Under the pieces are notes generated by a model. That model ran no database searches and was not told the DNA's origin. It was given only the letters and a program-made list of their open reading frames with translations. Both the position numbers and the translations under genes were made by a program. From Phocoena phocoena (Eukaryota > Chordata > Mammalia > Artiodactyla > Phocoenidae), in contig NC_089220.1 in NCBI RefSeq assembly GCF_963924675.1, positions 58,228,639 to 58,292,638 of the forward strand: 64,000 bases of DNA, read 5' to 3'. The stretch's first letter is position 1, and the number at the start of each line of letters is the position of its first letter. Positions 11,436 to 22,999 of this stretch are shown here, piece by piece.

Positions 11436-12665
11436 GTTATTTTAAATATACCTCACTTTCTTGTCTTCTCAAAAGAAATACTGCTTAGAATAATTTGAAA
11501 TATTAAATGCCATTCAATGAAACTCAACCTGCAAATGCAGAATCTATTCTTTACCCTGAAAAATACATGTCCTAATTTGGCTAGAGAAATAAGAAACACT
11601 GAAAGAGTGCTATAAAATAAATCTCTAATATGACAAACCTAAGAGTTTAGAAAAGGTGGATCTTTTCACACCTTTAAACTGGAAACATCAAAAGCATCTG
11701 GAAATTGAATTTTTACAGTAGGGGCTGGAAAGGAACAGTAAGAATAAAACGATATAGTACTTAATTATCATAATTCACCCCAGGTGTTAAAATGTTCAGA
11801 AAAGATATATTTATAATGAGTATCACACCATGTATTCTCAAACTGCTAAAGATAAAAAGTCTTGATGAAACATCATGTGCATTATAGAAGGAAGATAAAA
11901 TAAAGTTAATTTTTGCCAACTATTGGTATTTTTTCCTGATATTCACCTAAAATTGAAAAATCTTATATAGTTACATGTGTTACAGTCTGTTGACAAATTG
12001 GGTGAGGCAATTGTTATAAGATACAAAAAGTCTTATAATAATTGCCAAATTATATTGTTCACCATTTAACAGTAGTTTATATATTGTATAATCTTTTATG
12101 AAAATTTTTATTAGCTTCACTAGGACTATTGTCACAGGTAAATGTAAGCATGACATAAACCTGAAAAATACAGAGTGCCAAAGAGTTATAAATTCACTAA
12201 TGTCAAGAACTTATAATTTGGAGAAAAACAAGGAAATTACATATTACATGTAAAATAATAAAAAAATCTTACTGCCTGTATAGTTTGGAAATTTCACATT
12301 TTAAAATTCCAGTTAAAATAAGCAGAGAGAGAAAAAAGAAACTGATAACTACAGATTTGGGAAATTTCCATTTTCCTTGTATGCAATAGGAATCAAGATT
12401 TCTTACTATTTCACTGAAAAACCATACATGAACTAAGAGAGGTTGAGAGAGAAAGAGTGAGGAAACAAAGCACTTTGAAATAAAGGTCCATTTCAGCATG
12501 ACTATGTGCAAAATTGAATAAAATTACACATTCCAAATAAGAATATATGCCTGTATCTCTCTTAAAAGATCCTCACAAGCAAGTATTATAAATGAACAAT
12601 TCTAACTTAGGTTATTTCCTACAGGGAAATTTTATAATAAATACAAGACACACTGCTCTTCCATC

Positions 12666-12668
<3 letters not shown>
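11436..12668. other. No recognisable feature
   Basis: AT-rich, apparently unique sequence. The 80-codon minus-strand frame at 12269-12511 is serine/leucine-rich but has no motif or homolog that I recognise. Confidence 0.45.

Positions 12669-12697
<29 letters not shown>
12669..12697. repeat. (AC)n microsatellite
   Basis: About 14 AC units, nearly uninterrupted. Confidence 0.95.
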
Positions 12698-12701
<4 letters not shown>

Positions 12702-12818
12702 TTAAGTGCTGAGAAACATCTAAGCTGAAGAAAGTAAGTTTATGTTGAAGGAAAAAATTCATCCCCAAAGCTGTTATTAATCAAGTAGATAGGACTATGT
12801 AATATTCTTAGAACAATA

Positions 12819-12885
12819 TCATCTTATGCTGTATACCTTAAACTCAAACAGTGTTATATGTCAATTATATCTCAATAGTAGGGAA
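12819..12885 (+). mobile_element. Short L1 3'UTR tail fragment
   Basis: 'gctgtataccttaaactcaa' followed by 'gtgttatatgtcaattatatctcaata' is the last 60 or so bases of an L1MA/L1MB-type 3'UTR. Confidence 0.65.
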
Positions 12886-13693
12886 AAGTTGATAAAAGCA
12901 GAGGGAAATTTGTTAAAATACATAAAATCTAATTATGTAGATGCTAAATTTTTTTTGAAACTGATAAAAAAGTTTTTATTAGAATTTACAATTTCTCAGC
13001 TCCACATAGGTATCCCGTATTCTCTTTTCTCTCAGCATTCTACCTATATTTTTGGATATTCATCTGCTGATAAGGCCATCATTCCTGAGAGTTGCTAGTC
13101 CAACCTCTTCAGGGTAAATATAAATTTCCACTGGGCAAGACAATTCACCAAAGTATCCCAGGATCCCCTGAGTTCCATCCTTTTTCTCCCTCTCTTCATT
13201 GTGCAGCACTAACCCCATTTTCCCTTTATGTTCACCACCACTCTCCCGAGAGCATATTGTAAATTACTTTTTTTTATTCTTTGGCTATTGTTGCATAGGG
13301 CTCAAATTACCCCATTTCAATTAATACTACAGCTCCCCAAATAGGTTGTAGACTCCAAGCTTTAGTACATTATTCCAAATGCTAGCAATACTCTCTTTTA
13401 TCTAAGTAGTGTTACCCAAGAATGTTCACTTTGTGAAAATGTATTCCCCTGTGCCCTTTCAAACTGTGCACTTTTCTGTATATATTTTAATTAAATACTA
13501 ATTTTGTCATAAATATAATAAAATAAAAAGATAAACAATAAAATAATTTAAAAGGAAAACTAGAAGATTTCTTGAATGAGCATACAGATTTTATGGAAGA
13601 ATATTAAGGAAACACTTCTCTTGAAGTTTGTGCTTTTAAGGAGACTGGATAATTCATGTTAATTATATATGTTTTAGTGCTGTTTGGACAGAT
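12886..13693. other. No recognisable feature
   Basis: AT-rich with one mildly GC-richer patch at about 13100-13250 ('ggatcccctgagttcc'). There is no repeat or gene that I can name. Confidence 0.4.
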
Positions 13694-13697
13694 TACA

Positions 13698-13700
<3 letters not shown>

Positions 13701-13737
<37 letters not shown>
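13701..13737. repeat. (TA)n microsatellite at a SINE tail
   Basis: About 18 TA units lie between the left target duplication (13694-13705) and the poly(T) of the antisense SINE. The target itself ends in TATAT and probably seeded the expansion. Confidence 0.95.
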
Positions 13738-13752
<15 letters not shown>

Positions 13753-13944
13753 GCGATACGTGTGCTTCTCACTGTTGTTGCCTCTCCCGTTGAGGAGCAC
13801 AGGCTCCGGATGCGCAGGCTCAGTGGCCATGGCTCATGGGCCCAGCCGCTCCACGGCAGAGAGGATCTTCCTGGACTGGGGCACGAACCCATGTCCCCTG
13901 CATCGGCAGGCGGACTCTCAACCACTGCGCCACCAGGGAAGCCC
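13738..13944 (-). mobile_element. CHR-type tRNA-derived SINE, short form
   Basis: A poly(T) at 13738-13752 followed by the full antisense SINE body, ending with the head sequence '...gccaccagggaagccc' at about 13944. Target duplications are TACAAACTATAT (13694-13705) and TACAAGCTATAT (13945-13956), 11 of 12 identical. The Pol III A and B boxes of the tRNA-like head are present in antisense. Confidence 0.93.
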
Positions 13945-13976
13945 TACAAGCTATATTTTTAACTTAAAAATTTTAA

Positions 13977-14017
13977 GCAAACCAGCTTTACAACAAATGC
14001 TAAAGGAACTTCTCTAG
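13977..14017 (+). pseudogene. L1 ORF1, last codons only
   Basis: The frame ends 'SKPALQQMLKELL' then stop at 14015-14017, which is the conserved end of L1 ORF1 (RNA-binding chaperone, C-terminal domain). Everything upstream was lost by 5' truncation. It is separated from the ORF2 ATG by 58 bases, the usual short inter-ORF gap. It is non-functional. Confidence 0.8.
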
Positions 14018-14075
14018 GCAGGAAACACAAGAGAAGGAAAAGACCTACAATAACAAACCCCAAACAATTAAGAAA

Positions 14076-17000
14076 ATGGTAATAGGAATATACATATCGA
14101 TAATTACCTTAAATGTAAACGGATTAAATGCTCCAACCAAAAGACATAGACTGGCTGAATGGATACAAAAACAAGAGACATATATATGCTGTCTACAAGA
14201 GAATGACTTAAGACCTAGGGACAAATACAGACTGAAAGTTAGGGGATGGAAAAAGAGAGTCCCATGCAAATGGAAATCAAAAGAAAGCTGGAGTGGCAAT
14301 TCTCATATCAGACAAAATAGACTTTAAAACAAAGACTATTACAGGAGACAAAGAAGGACACTACATAATGATCAAGGGATCAATCCAAGAAGAACATATA
14401 ACAATTGTAAATATTTATGCACCAGACATAAGGGCACCTCAATACATAAGGCAAATACAAACAGCCATAAAAGGGGAAATCGACAGCAACACATTCATAG
14501 TAGGGGACGTTAACAGCCCACTTTCACCAATGGACAGATAATCCAAAATGAAAATAACTGAGGAAACACAAGCTTTAAATGACACATTAAACAAGATGGA
14601 CTCAATTAATATTTATAGGACTTTCCATCCAAAAACAACAGAATACACATTCTTCTCAAGTGCTCATGCAACATTCTCCAGGATAGATCATACTTTTGGT
14701 CACAAATGAAGCCTTGTTAAATTTAAGAAAATTGAAATTGTATCAAGTATCTTTTCTGACCACAACGCTATGAGACTAGATACCAATTGCAGGAAAAAAC
14801 CTGTAAAAAATACAAACACATGGAGGCTAAACAATACACTACTAAATAACCAAGAGATCACTGAAGAAATCAAAGAGGAAATAAAAAATCACCTAGAAAT
14901 AAATGAAAATGAAAACACATTGACCCAAAACCTATGGGATGGAGCAAAAGCAGTTCTAAGAGGGAAGTTTATAACAATACAATCCTACCTTAAGAAACAA
15001 GAAACAACTCAAATAAACAACCTAACCTTACACGTAAAGCAATTAGAGAAAGAAGAACAAGAAAACCCCAAAGTTAGCAGAAGGAAAGAAATCATAAAGA
15101 TCAGACCAGAAATAAATGAAAAATGAAGGAAACAATGGCAAAGATCAATAAAACTAAACGCTGGTTCTTTGAGAAGATAAACAAAATTGATAAACCATTA
15201 GCCAGACTGATGAAGAAAAAAAGGGAGAAGACTCAAACAAATAGGATTAGAAGTGAAAAAGGAAAGTAACAACTGTCACTACAGAAATACAAAGGATCAT
15301 GAGAGATTACTACAAGCAAATATATGCCAATACAATGGACAACCTGGAAGAAATGGCAAATTCTTAGAAATGCACAACCTTCCGAGACTGAACCAGAAAG
15401 AAGTAGAAAATATGAACAGACCAATCACAAGCACTGAAATTGAAACTGTGATTAAAAATCTTCCAACAAACAAAAGCCCAGGACCAGATGGCTTCACAGG
15501 CAAACTCTATCAAACATTTAGAGAAGAACTAACACCTATCCTTCTCAAACTCTTCCAAAATATAGCAGAGGGAGGAACACTCCCAAACTCATTCTATGAG
15601 GCCACTGTCACCCTGATACCAAAACCAGACAAAGATGTCACAAAGAAAGAAAACGACAGGCCAATATCACTGATGAACATAGATGCAAAAATCCTCAACA
15701 AAATACTAGCAACCAGAATCCAAAAGCACATTAAAAGGATCATACACCATGATCAAGTGGGGTTTAACCCAGGATGCAAGGATTCTTCAATATGCACAAA
15801 TCAATCAATGTGATACACCATATTAACAAATTGAAGGAGAAAAACCATATGATCAACTCAATAGATGCAGAGAAAACTTTCGACAAAATTCAACACCCAT
15901 TTATGATAAAAACCCTCCAGAAGGTAGGCATAGAGGGAACTTTCCTAAACATAATAAAGGCCATATATGAAAAACCCACAACCAACATCATCCTCAATGG
16001 TGAAAAACTGAAACCATTTCCACTAAGATCAGGAACAAGACAAGGTTGCCCACTCTCACCACCATTATTCAACATAGTTTTGGAAGTTTTAGCCACAGCA
16101 ATCAGAGAAGAAAAAATAAATAACAGGAATCCAAATCGGAAAGGAGGAAGCAAAGCTGTCACTGTTTGCAGATGACATGATACTATAAATAGAGAATCCT
16201 AAAGATGCTACCAGAAAACTACTAGAACTAATCAATGAATTTGGTAAAGTAGCAGGATACAAAATTAATGCACAGAAATCTCTGGCATTCCTATACACTA
16301 ATGATGAAAAATCTGAAAGTGAAATTAAGAAAACACTCCCATTTACCATTGCAACAAAAAGAATAAAATATCTAGGAATAAACCTACCTAAGGTGACAAA
16401 AGTCCTGTATCTAGAAAATTATGAGATAGTGATGAAAGAAATTAAAGATGATAAAAATACATGGAGATATATACCATGTTCTTGGACTGGAAAAATCAAC
16501 ATTGTGAAAATGACTATACTACCCAAAATAATCTACAGATTCAATGTGATTCTTATCAAACTACCACTGGCATTTTTCACAGAACTAGAACAAAAAATTT
16601 CACAATTTGTATGGAAACACAAAAGACCCCGAATAGCCAGAGCACTCTTGAGAAAGAAAAACGGAGCTGGAGGAATCAGGCTCCCTGACTTCAGACTATA
16701 CTACAAAGCTAGAGTAATCAAGACAGTATGGTACTGGCACAAAAACAGAAATATAGATCAATGGAACAGGATAGAAAGCCCAGAGATAAACCCACGCACA
16801 TATGGTCACCTTATCTTTGATAAAGGAGGCAAGAATATACAGTAGAGAAAAGACAGCTTCTTCAATAAGTGGTGCTAGGAAAACTGGACAGCTACATATA
16901 AAAGAATGAATTTAGAACATTCCCTAACACCATACACAAAAATAAACTCAAAATGGATTAAAGACCTAAATGTAAGACCAGACACTATCTAACTCTTCGA

Positions 17001-17685
17001 GGAAACATAGGCAGAACACTCTATGACATAAATCACAACAAGATCCTTTTTGACCCTCCTCCTAGAGAAATGGAAATAAAAACAAAAATAAACAAATGAG
17101 ACCTAATGAAACTTAAAAGCTTTTGCACAGCATAGGAAACCATAAAGAAGACAATCCTCAGAAAGGGAGAAAATATTTGCAAATGAAGCAACTGACAAAG
17201 GAGTAATCTCTAAAATTTACAAGCAGCTCATGCAGCTCAATATCAAAAAAACAAACAACCCAATCCAAAAATGGGCAGAAGACCTATATAGACATTTCCT
17301 CAAAGAAGATATACAGATTGCTAAGAAACACATGAAAGAATGCTCAACATCATTAATCATTAGAGAAATGCAAATCAAAACTACAATGAGATATCATCTG
17401 ACACTGGTCAGAATGGCCATCATCAAAAAATCTACAAACAATAAATGCTGGAAAGGGTGTGGAGAAAAGGGAACCCTCTTGCACTGTTGGTGGGAATGTA
17501 AATTGATACAGCCACTATGGAGAACAGTATGGAGGTTTCTTAAAAAACTAAAAATAGAACTACCATACAACCCAGCGATCCCACTACTGGGCCTATACCC
17601 TGAGAAAACCATAATTCAAAGAGTCATGTACCAAAATGTTCAATGCAGTTCTATTTACAATAGTCAGGACATGGAAGCAACCTAA
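14076..17685 (+). pseudogene. L1 ORF2 (endonuclease-reverse transcriptase), broken
   Basis: ORF2 normally makes a ~1,275-residue protein that nicks DNA and reverse-transcribes L1 RNA at the target. The ATG at 14076 opens the endonuclease domain ('TLNVNGLNAPTKRHR', then 'CLQEN' with the metal-binding Glu kept). The frame shifts near 14290-14325. The next block (14293-14541) has 'GDVN' where GDFN-like text is usual and stops at 14539-14541. Further open blocks are 14770-15126, 15253-15813 (RT: '[14 protein letters not shown]'), 15774-16175 ('[12 protein letters not shown]'), 16393-16845 and 17230-17685. The RT active-site codons for F-A-D-D are at 16165-16176, followed by a stop four codons later. 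The C-terminal Cys-rich motif is intact (C-x3-C-x7-H-x4-C style, '[18 protein letters not shown]'). At least five breaks rule out function. Confidence 0.92.
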
Positions 17686-17728
17686 GTGTCCATCAACAGA
17701 TGAATGGATAAAGAAGATATGGCACTAT

Positions 17729-17729
17729 C

Positions 17730-17760
<31 letters not shown>

Positions 17761-17768
17761 TATTATTC
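17729..17768. repeat. (TTA)n microsatellite inside the L1 ORF2/3'UTR junction
   Basis: About 13 ATT/TTA units. The L1 sequence at this point is normally a short segment around 'tattactcagcc', so this copy has a trinucleotide expansion. Confidence 0.95.
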
Positions 17769-18267
17769 ATAAAAAGAGACCAAATTCAGTTATTTGTAAT
17801 GAGGTGGATGGACCTAGAGTCTGTCATACAGAGTGAAGTAAGTCAGAAAGAGAAAAATAAATACCATATGCTAACACACATATATGGAATCTAAAAAATG
17901 GTCATGTAGAACCTAGGGACAAGATGGGAATAAAGACACAGACCTACTAGAGAATGCATTTGAGGATACGGGGAGGGGGAAGGGTTAGCTGGGACAAAGT
18001 GAGAGAGTGGCTTGGACATATATACACTACCAAACGTAAAATAGATAGCTAGTGGGAAGCAGCCGCATAGCACAGGGAGATCAGCTCGGTGCTTTGTGAC
18101 CACATAGTGGGGTGGGATAGGGAGGGTGGGAGGGAGGGAGATGCAAGAGGGCAGATATATGGGGACATATGTTTATGTATAACTGATTCACTTTGTTATA
18201 AAGCAGAAACTAACACACCATTGTAAAGCAATTGTATTCCAATAAAGATGTTAAAAAATTTTTTAAA

Positions 18268-19479
18268 TACCAACTTTAAATATTTCCTGCTTACTTGATG
18301 AAAATAGTATTAATCAATTAATTAAATTATAAAACAGAAATGTTTACCAATGTCTATAATTTATGTCATTGATTTTGCTCGATAAAATACACACACACAC
18401 TGTTACCTTGTATTGCTTGCATTTGAAATCATTGTGACTGAACCTAGTATTAGAAGTATAGGTTTTTTGACCAAAATACAGACTAATTTCAAAACTTCTA
18501 TTGATTTGTTCAAATCCAGCAGGTCTTTTTTTTATAGATTTGCATTTTATTAATGTATAGTAGCTATATTTATAGCTAAATAGTGACTAACAGCCAGGAA
18601 GACTGACAAAGAATACATATAATTTTTATGTTCTTTTCAGTATTTTCTGATGTTGCTGTTTTCTAGGTTATTAGTTTTACAAATAAAAGGTGTGAATTTA
18701 CTCAAAAATCAAACTTAGATATAATGGAAAATGTCAGTAAAACATATTATTGCGCTACAATTTGCAGAGTATATGAGATGTTACAATTGTATTGCTTTAT
18801 TCTAATGATCAATTCTGCAACTAAATTCAAAATTGTAATGTATTTATAATATCCAGTTATAATTTTGTAATAAAACTTTAAGTGATTCAATACAAAATAT
18901 ATGGATAGCCATAAATACAATAAAATGCTGAACGTTTCCATGTTATATTAACAGCATTGTGAATTGTATCTTTCAATTCCTTCTGATGGACAATAATGCA
19001 GACTTATATAATATTCTCTTTCTTCTAAGGGCAAGAGTAGGTGTAAAGCCAAAAGTTATTTCCTAAAAAAGTTTTTTTTAAAAGTTCACCAGAATGTGAT
19101 TGTAAACCCAAGATCTCCCTATTTTGTAAGATGCAAACTCCAACAACACAGAACTTAAACCTTGACAAGCACATATACTCACAACACAGTTCACACTCTC
19201 TGAAAGTGAAATATCAACATTAATTTTCCAAAAGTTAATGTTACATACTTCCAAGTTATCTTGAAAGAAACACTTTAGTATAGACATACCTAGAACAAAA
19301 AAATCAAACTTCATTTTTACCCTTATATTTTGATTACAATTAAATTTGCTAAGCATTTCTTCAAATTTTACAATTATTGAAATTTTTTAAAGTGTCTTTC
19401 AAAACAATTTAGTTCAAAATGATCTTTTTGTCATTATTTTTCTGTAGTTCACAAATAGTTCATTGTGAAGTAATATTCC
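18268..19479. other. No recognisable feature
   Basis: AT-rich sequence between the young L1 and the older antisense L1. A short (CA)n lies at 18389-18401 and minus-strand chance frames at 18747-18941 and 19078-19356 have no motif. Confidence 0.45.
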
Positions 19480-19965
19480 ATTGGAAGTTTTTTTTTTTTT
19501 TTGTATCAGTCCTTAAACATCTGTTCTGTTGCTTTTGTCTTTTTACTGATTTTGATATGTTTTTTGCAAAATTTTTGTTTTGTTTTGTGGTTTAGAAATA
19601 TTACATTTATAATTTTATTTTTGTCAACTAACATTTAAGTTTTGGTGTCAAAGATATTCTCGTTTCATATAATGGGACATGAAAAACTTCTCATTTCAAT
19701 TTTCTGGAATAGTTTGAATATGAACAGAAATATGTTTTCCTTCATGGTTGTAAAGCAATTAAGGGCAAAGCCTTGCAGGCCTGCAGTCCTAGAGTTTTCT
19801 TTGTAAGAAAATATTTTTAACTACTTATTCCATATCTTCAATAGTTGCAGGAATAATTTGGCTTCCTATGTTTCTTTGAATCAGTTTTTGATGGTTTGTC
19901 CAACACATCAAAAATTTCAAATATTTTGACATAAAGTGTTTAATAGCATTCTCTTTAACTTTTTA
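19480..19965 (-). mobile_element. Ancient antisense L1, left part, split by a later L1
   Basis: Text such as 'ctggaatagtttgaatatgaac', 'aatcagttttt' and 'tttgtccaacacatc' is the antisense of the L1 ORF2 segment between endonuclease and RT. It resumes at 21006 after the inserted L1 (target duplication 19966-19978 / 21006-21018). Confidence 0.6.
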
Positions 19966-19978
19966 ATGACTGCAGTTT

Positions 19979-21005
19979 CTTTTTTTTTTAACGTTTTTAT
20001 TGGAGCATAATTGCTTTACAATGATGTGTTAGTTTCTGCTCTATAACGAAGTGAATTTTTTATACATATATCCCCATATCTCTTCCCTCTTGAATCTTCT
20101 GACCTCCCACCCTCCCTATCCCACCCTTCTAGCTGGTCACAAAGCACTGAGCTGATCTCCCTGTGCTAGGCGACTGCTTCCCACTAGCTATCTATTTTAC
20201 ATTTGGTAGTATATATATGGACATATATACACTACCAATCTCTCACTTTGTCCCAGCTTACCCTTCCCCCTCCCCGTGCCCTCAAGTCCATTTCCTAGTA
20301 GGTCTGGGTCTTTATTCCCGTCTTGCCCCTAGGTTCTTCATGACTTTTTTTTTTTTTTTTTAGATTCCGTATATATGTGTTAGTATATGGTATTTGTTTT
20401 TCTCTTTCTGACTCTACTTCACTCTGTATGACAGATCTAGGTCCATCCACCTCACTACAAATAACTCAATTTCGTTCCAACATCAAAAAATCTACAGGGC
20501 TTCCCTGGTGGCGCAGTGGTTGAGAGTCCGCCTGCCAATGCAGGGGACACTTGTTCGTGCCCTGGTCCGGGAGGATCCCACATGCCGCGGAGCAGCCGGG
20601 CCCGTGAGCCGCGCCGCTGAGTCTGCGCGTCCAGAGCCTGTGCTCCGCAACGGGAGAGGCCACAACAGTGAGAGGCCCGCGTACCAGAAAAAAAAAAAAT
20701 CTGCAAACAATAAATGCTGGAGAGGGTGTGGAGAAAAGGGAACCCTCATACACTGCTGGTGGGAATGTAAATTGTTACAGCCACTATGGAGAACGGTATG
20801 GAGGTTCCTTAAAAAACTAAAAACTAAAAATAGAACTACCATACGACCCAGCAATCCTACTAGTGAGCATATACTCTGAGACAACCATAATTCAAAAAGA
20901 GTCATGTACCACAATGTTCATTGCAGCTCTATTTACAATAGCCAGGACATGGAAGCAACCTAAGTGTCCATCAACAGATGAATGGATAAAGAAGATGTGG
21001 CACAT
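19979..21005 (-). mobile_element. Twin-primed L1 (3' part antisense, 5' part inverted) carrying a SINE
   Basis: 19979-20479 is antisense L1 3'UTR and ORF2 end with poly(T) at the left, so the element lies on the minus strand. 20480-21005 is ORF2 C-terminal text in the opposite orientation ('tgctggagagggtgtgg', 'taagtgtccatcaac'). The outer edge of the inverted piece (GGCACAT, 20999-21005) abuts, in L1 coordinates, the start of the 3' piece (about 50 bp missing), as twin priming predicts. Flanking ATGACTGCAGTTT (19966-19978) and ATGATTGTAATTT (21006-21018) match at 10 of 13 positions and are a plausible eroded target duplication. A SINE sits at 20497-20693. Confidence 0.87.
20497..20693 (+). 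mobile_element. CHR-type SINE inserted in the twin-primed L1
   Basis: Full-length short-form SINE starting GGGCTTCCCTGGTGGCGCAG and ending in an A tail. Target duplications are AAAAAATCTACA (20485-20496) and AAAAAATCTGCA (20694-20705), 11 of 12 identical. Removing the insert restores the L1 text 'atctacaaacaataaatgctgg'. Confidence 0.94.
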
Positions 21006-21430
21006 ATGATTGTAATTTGTTTAGTAATATCCCATTTTATTGCTGCAATGTTGTATGGATATGCATCCTCTTCCTCTTTTTTCTTCTTAGAGCAGTATGT
21101 TTGCATATTTGTCTATTTTTTCTGGTAGTTATTATTTCATAATATATTTTGAAACCATATTATTAAGTGTTAAAATATTGAGAAATTTCATGTCTTCTTG
21201 AAGAATTGAACATTTTATAATTATGAATTATCTTCATTAGTTATTGCTATGTACTTTATATAACAATTCTATTAGATGTAAATTATATTTAGAAGCTTAA
21301 TTCCAATGTTTTGCTTCTGCTAATTCTAACTCGTTCTGGATTATTTTAATTGTGAAACTTGTGCTTTTGGAGTTTGAATTCACTTAAATGTGTAAATCAA
21401 ATGTTTCCTTGAGATTTAAGAGTTTGGCCC
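21006..21430 (-). mobile_element. Ancient antisense L1, right part
   Basis: Continues the old antisense L1 of 19480-19965 ('taatatcccattttattgc' type text corresponds to antisense ORF2). It is strongly diverged and fades out by about 21430. Confidence 0.5.
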
Positions 21431-22139
21431 TAGCCAATAAGTTTCTGTTTTCTTCTTGCTATCACCCCAGGAATGTTATTGTTCAGGGTAATAGTTCATG
21501 TTAATTCATTGTCTTGGAGTTTCAGTTCAAACCCCAAACACACCTTAGGGAAGATCAGTGCTATAGATTCTCAAGGGAGAAATTTTTATCCTTAGTCAAA
21601 GCCAGATCAAGACAGACAGTCTGACTTTTTCCATTTTTTGCCACAAAGAAATATGAAGCTCATTTAAGACAATGGATTAACTGAGAAGTCTCATTTCCTA
21701 TTCTCCAACTAGCTTGTTCTAAAGGCTTTCTCTCCTATAATTATGAGTCCATGGAAAAATCATTATCCCTTGGATATCATAATAGGTAACAACACCTCAA
21801 AACTACTGAGGTTTAATTCTTATATATTATTCTTTGTTTCAATTTTCTTCTTTGTTACTGGCTTCTGGGATTTCTATTTCTTGAGAGTTCAAGTATGGAA
21901 TTAAAAGAAATAATAAAATTTATTTATAATTTCTGCAAGAGAGTATTTTTGGATTATTTATATTGAAAATTGCCAGTGGTAGGATTCTGTACTTACTTTT
22001 ATAAGCCATTATAATATAGAAGATATTTTGTGATTATTACAATTTGAGTAACTGTGTAAAATGTCTAGCAAAGTGCCAACTAAATTAGGAAGTTAGGAAA
22101 ACAATGCATGAACAAAATGAGAAGTTCAAGAAAGAAATA
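21431..22139. other. No recognisable feature
   Basis: AT-rich, apparently unique sequence. No frames longer than 60 codons. Confidence 0.45.
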
Positions 22140-22142
22140 AAA

Positions 22143-22999
22143 ACCATCAAAAAAACCCCTCATGCCTGTTAGAATGGCTATCATCAAAAAGACAAGAGAT
22201 AACAAATGCTGGCTAGGATGTGGGGAAAAGGGAACATTTATGAACTATTGGTGGGAATGTAATTTGTGGTACAGGCACTATGAAAAACAGTATGGTGGTT
22301 CCTCAAAAAATTAAAAATAGCACTAACATATGATACAGCAACTCCACTTCTGGCATATACCCAAGAAAATGAAATCACTATCTGGAAGAGATATCTGCAC
22401 CCCCATGTTCTTTGTAGCTCTATTTACAGTAGCCAAGACACAGAAACAACCTAAGTGCTCATCAATAGATAAACGGACAAAGAAAAGTGATATATATACA
22501 CAATAGAATATCATGCAGTCATAAAAAGATGGAACCTTGCCATTTGCAACAACACGGATGGATCTTGAGGGCATTATGCTAAGTGAAGTAAGTCAGACAG
22601 AAAAAGACAAATTCTGTATGATCTCATTTATATGTGGAATCTAAAAAAAAACAAATCATAGAAACAGAGATCAGATTTGTGGTTGTCAGAGGTGGAGGGT
22701 GGGGGGTAGGAGAATTGGGTGAAGGTGATCTAAAGGTACAGACTTTGGTTTATAAATAAGTACTGGGGTCGTGACTTATAACATGATGGCTAGAGTTAAC
22801 AACACTGTTCTGTGTGTTTGAAATTTGCTGAGAGTAGATCTTAAAAGTTCTCACAAGGAAAAAGACTGTAGCTATATGAGGTGATGGTAAACTAATTGTT
22901 TCTCAATGTATACATGTATCAAATCATTATGTTGTAAACCTTAAACTTATATAATGATATTAATTATATCTTGAAACCATAAAAATATATTAAAAAACT
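22143..22999 (+). mobile_element. 5'-truncated older L1 (L1MA/MB-like), ORF2 end and 3'UTR
   Basis: Starts near 'cctcatgcctgttagaatggc', passes through the Cys-rich tail ('ctaggatgtggggaaaaggg') and 'ggatcttgagggcattatgc', and ends with the 3'UTR tail 'gttgtaaaccttaaacttat'. ACCAT-rich tracts at about 22140-22154 and 22973-22987 may be target duplications. No frame is left. Confidence 0.82.

Larger units (their letters stand above)
13977..18250 (+). mobile_element. 5'-truncated L1, 4.3 kb, relatively young
   Basis: The element begins in the last codons of ORF1, covers essentially all of ORF2 and a ~560-bp 3'UTR, and ends with AATAAAGATG before an A/T-rich tail. Probable target duplications are TTAAAAATTTTAA at 13964-13976 and a similar tract at 18251-18267. 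Divergence is low enough that long ORF2 blocks remain open, yet stops and frameshifts break it, so it cannot mobilise itself. It is the longest L1 in the window and the best reference for the other copies. Confidence 0.92.

Noticed and set aside
12669..12697. Regularly spaced short repeats that might look like an array
   Set aside because: They are a dinucleotide microsatellite. No spacers or CRISPR-type repeats occur in this mammalian sequence.
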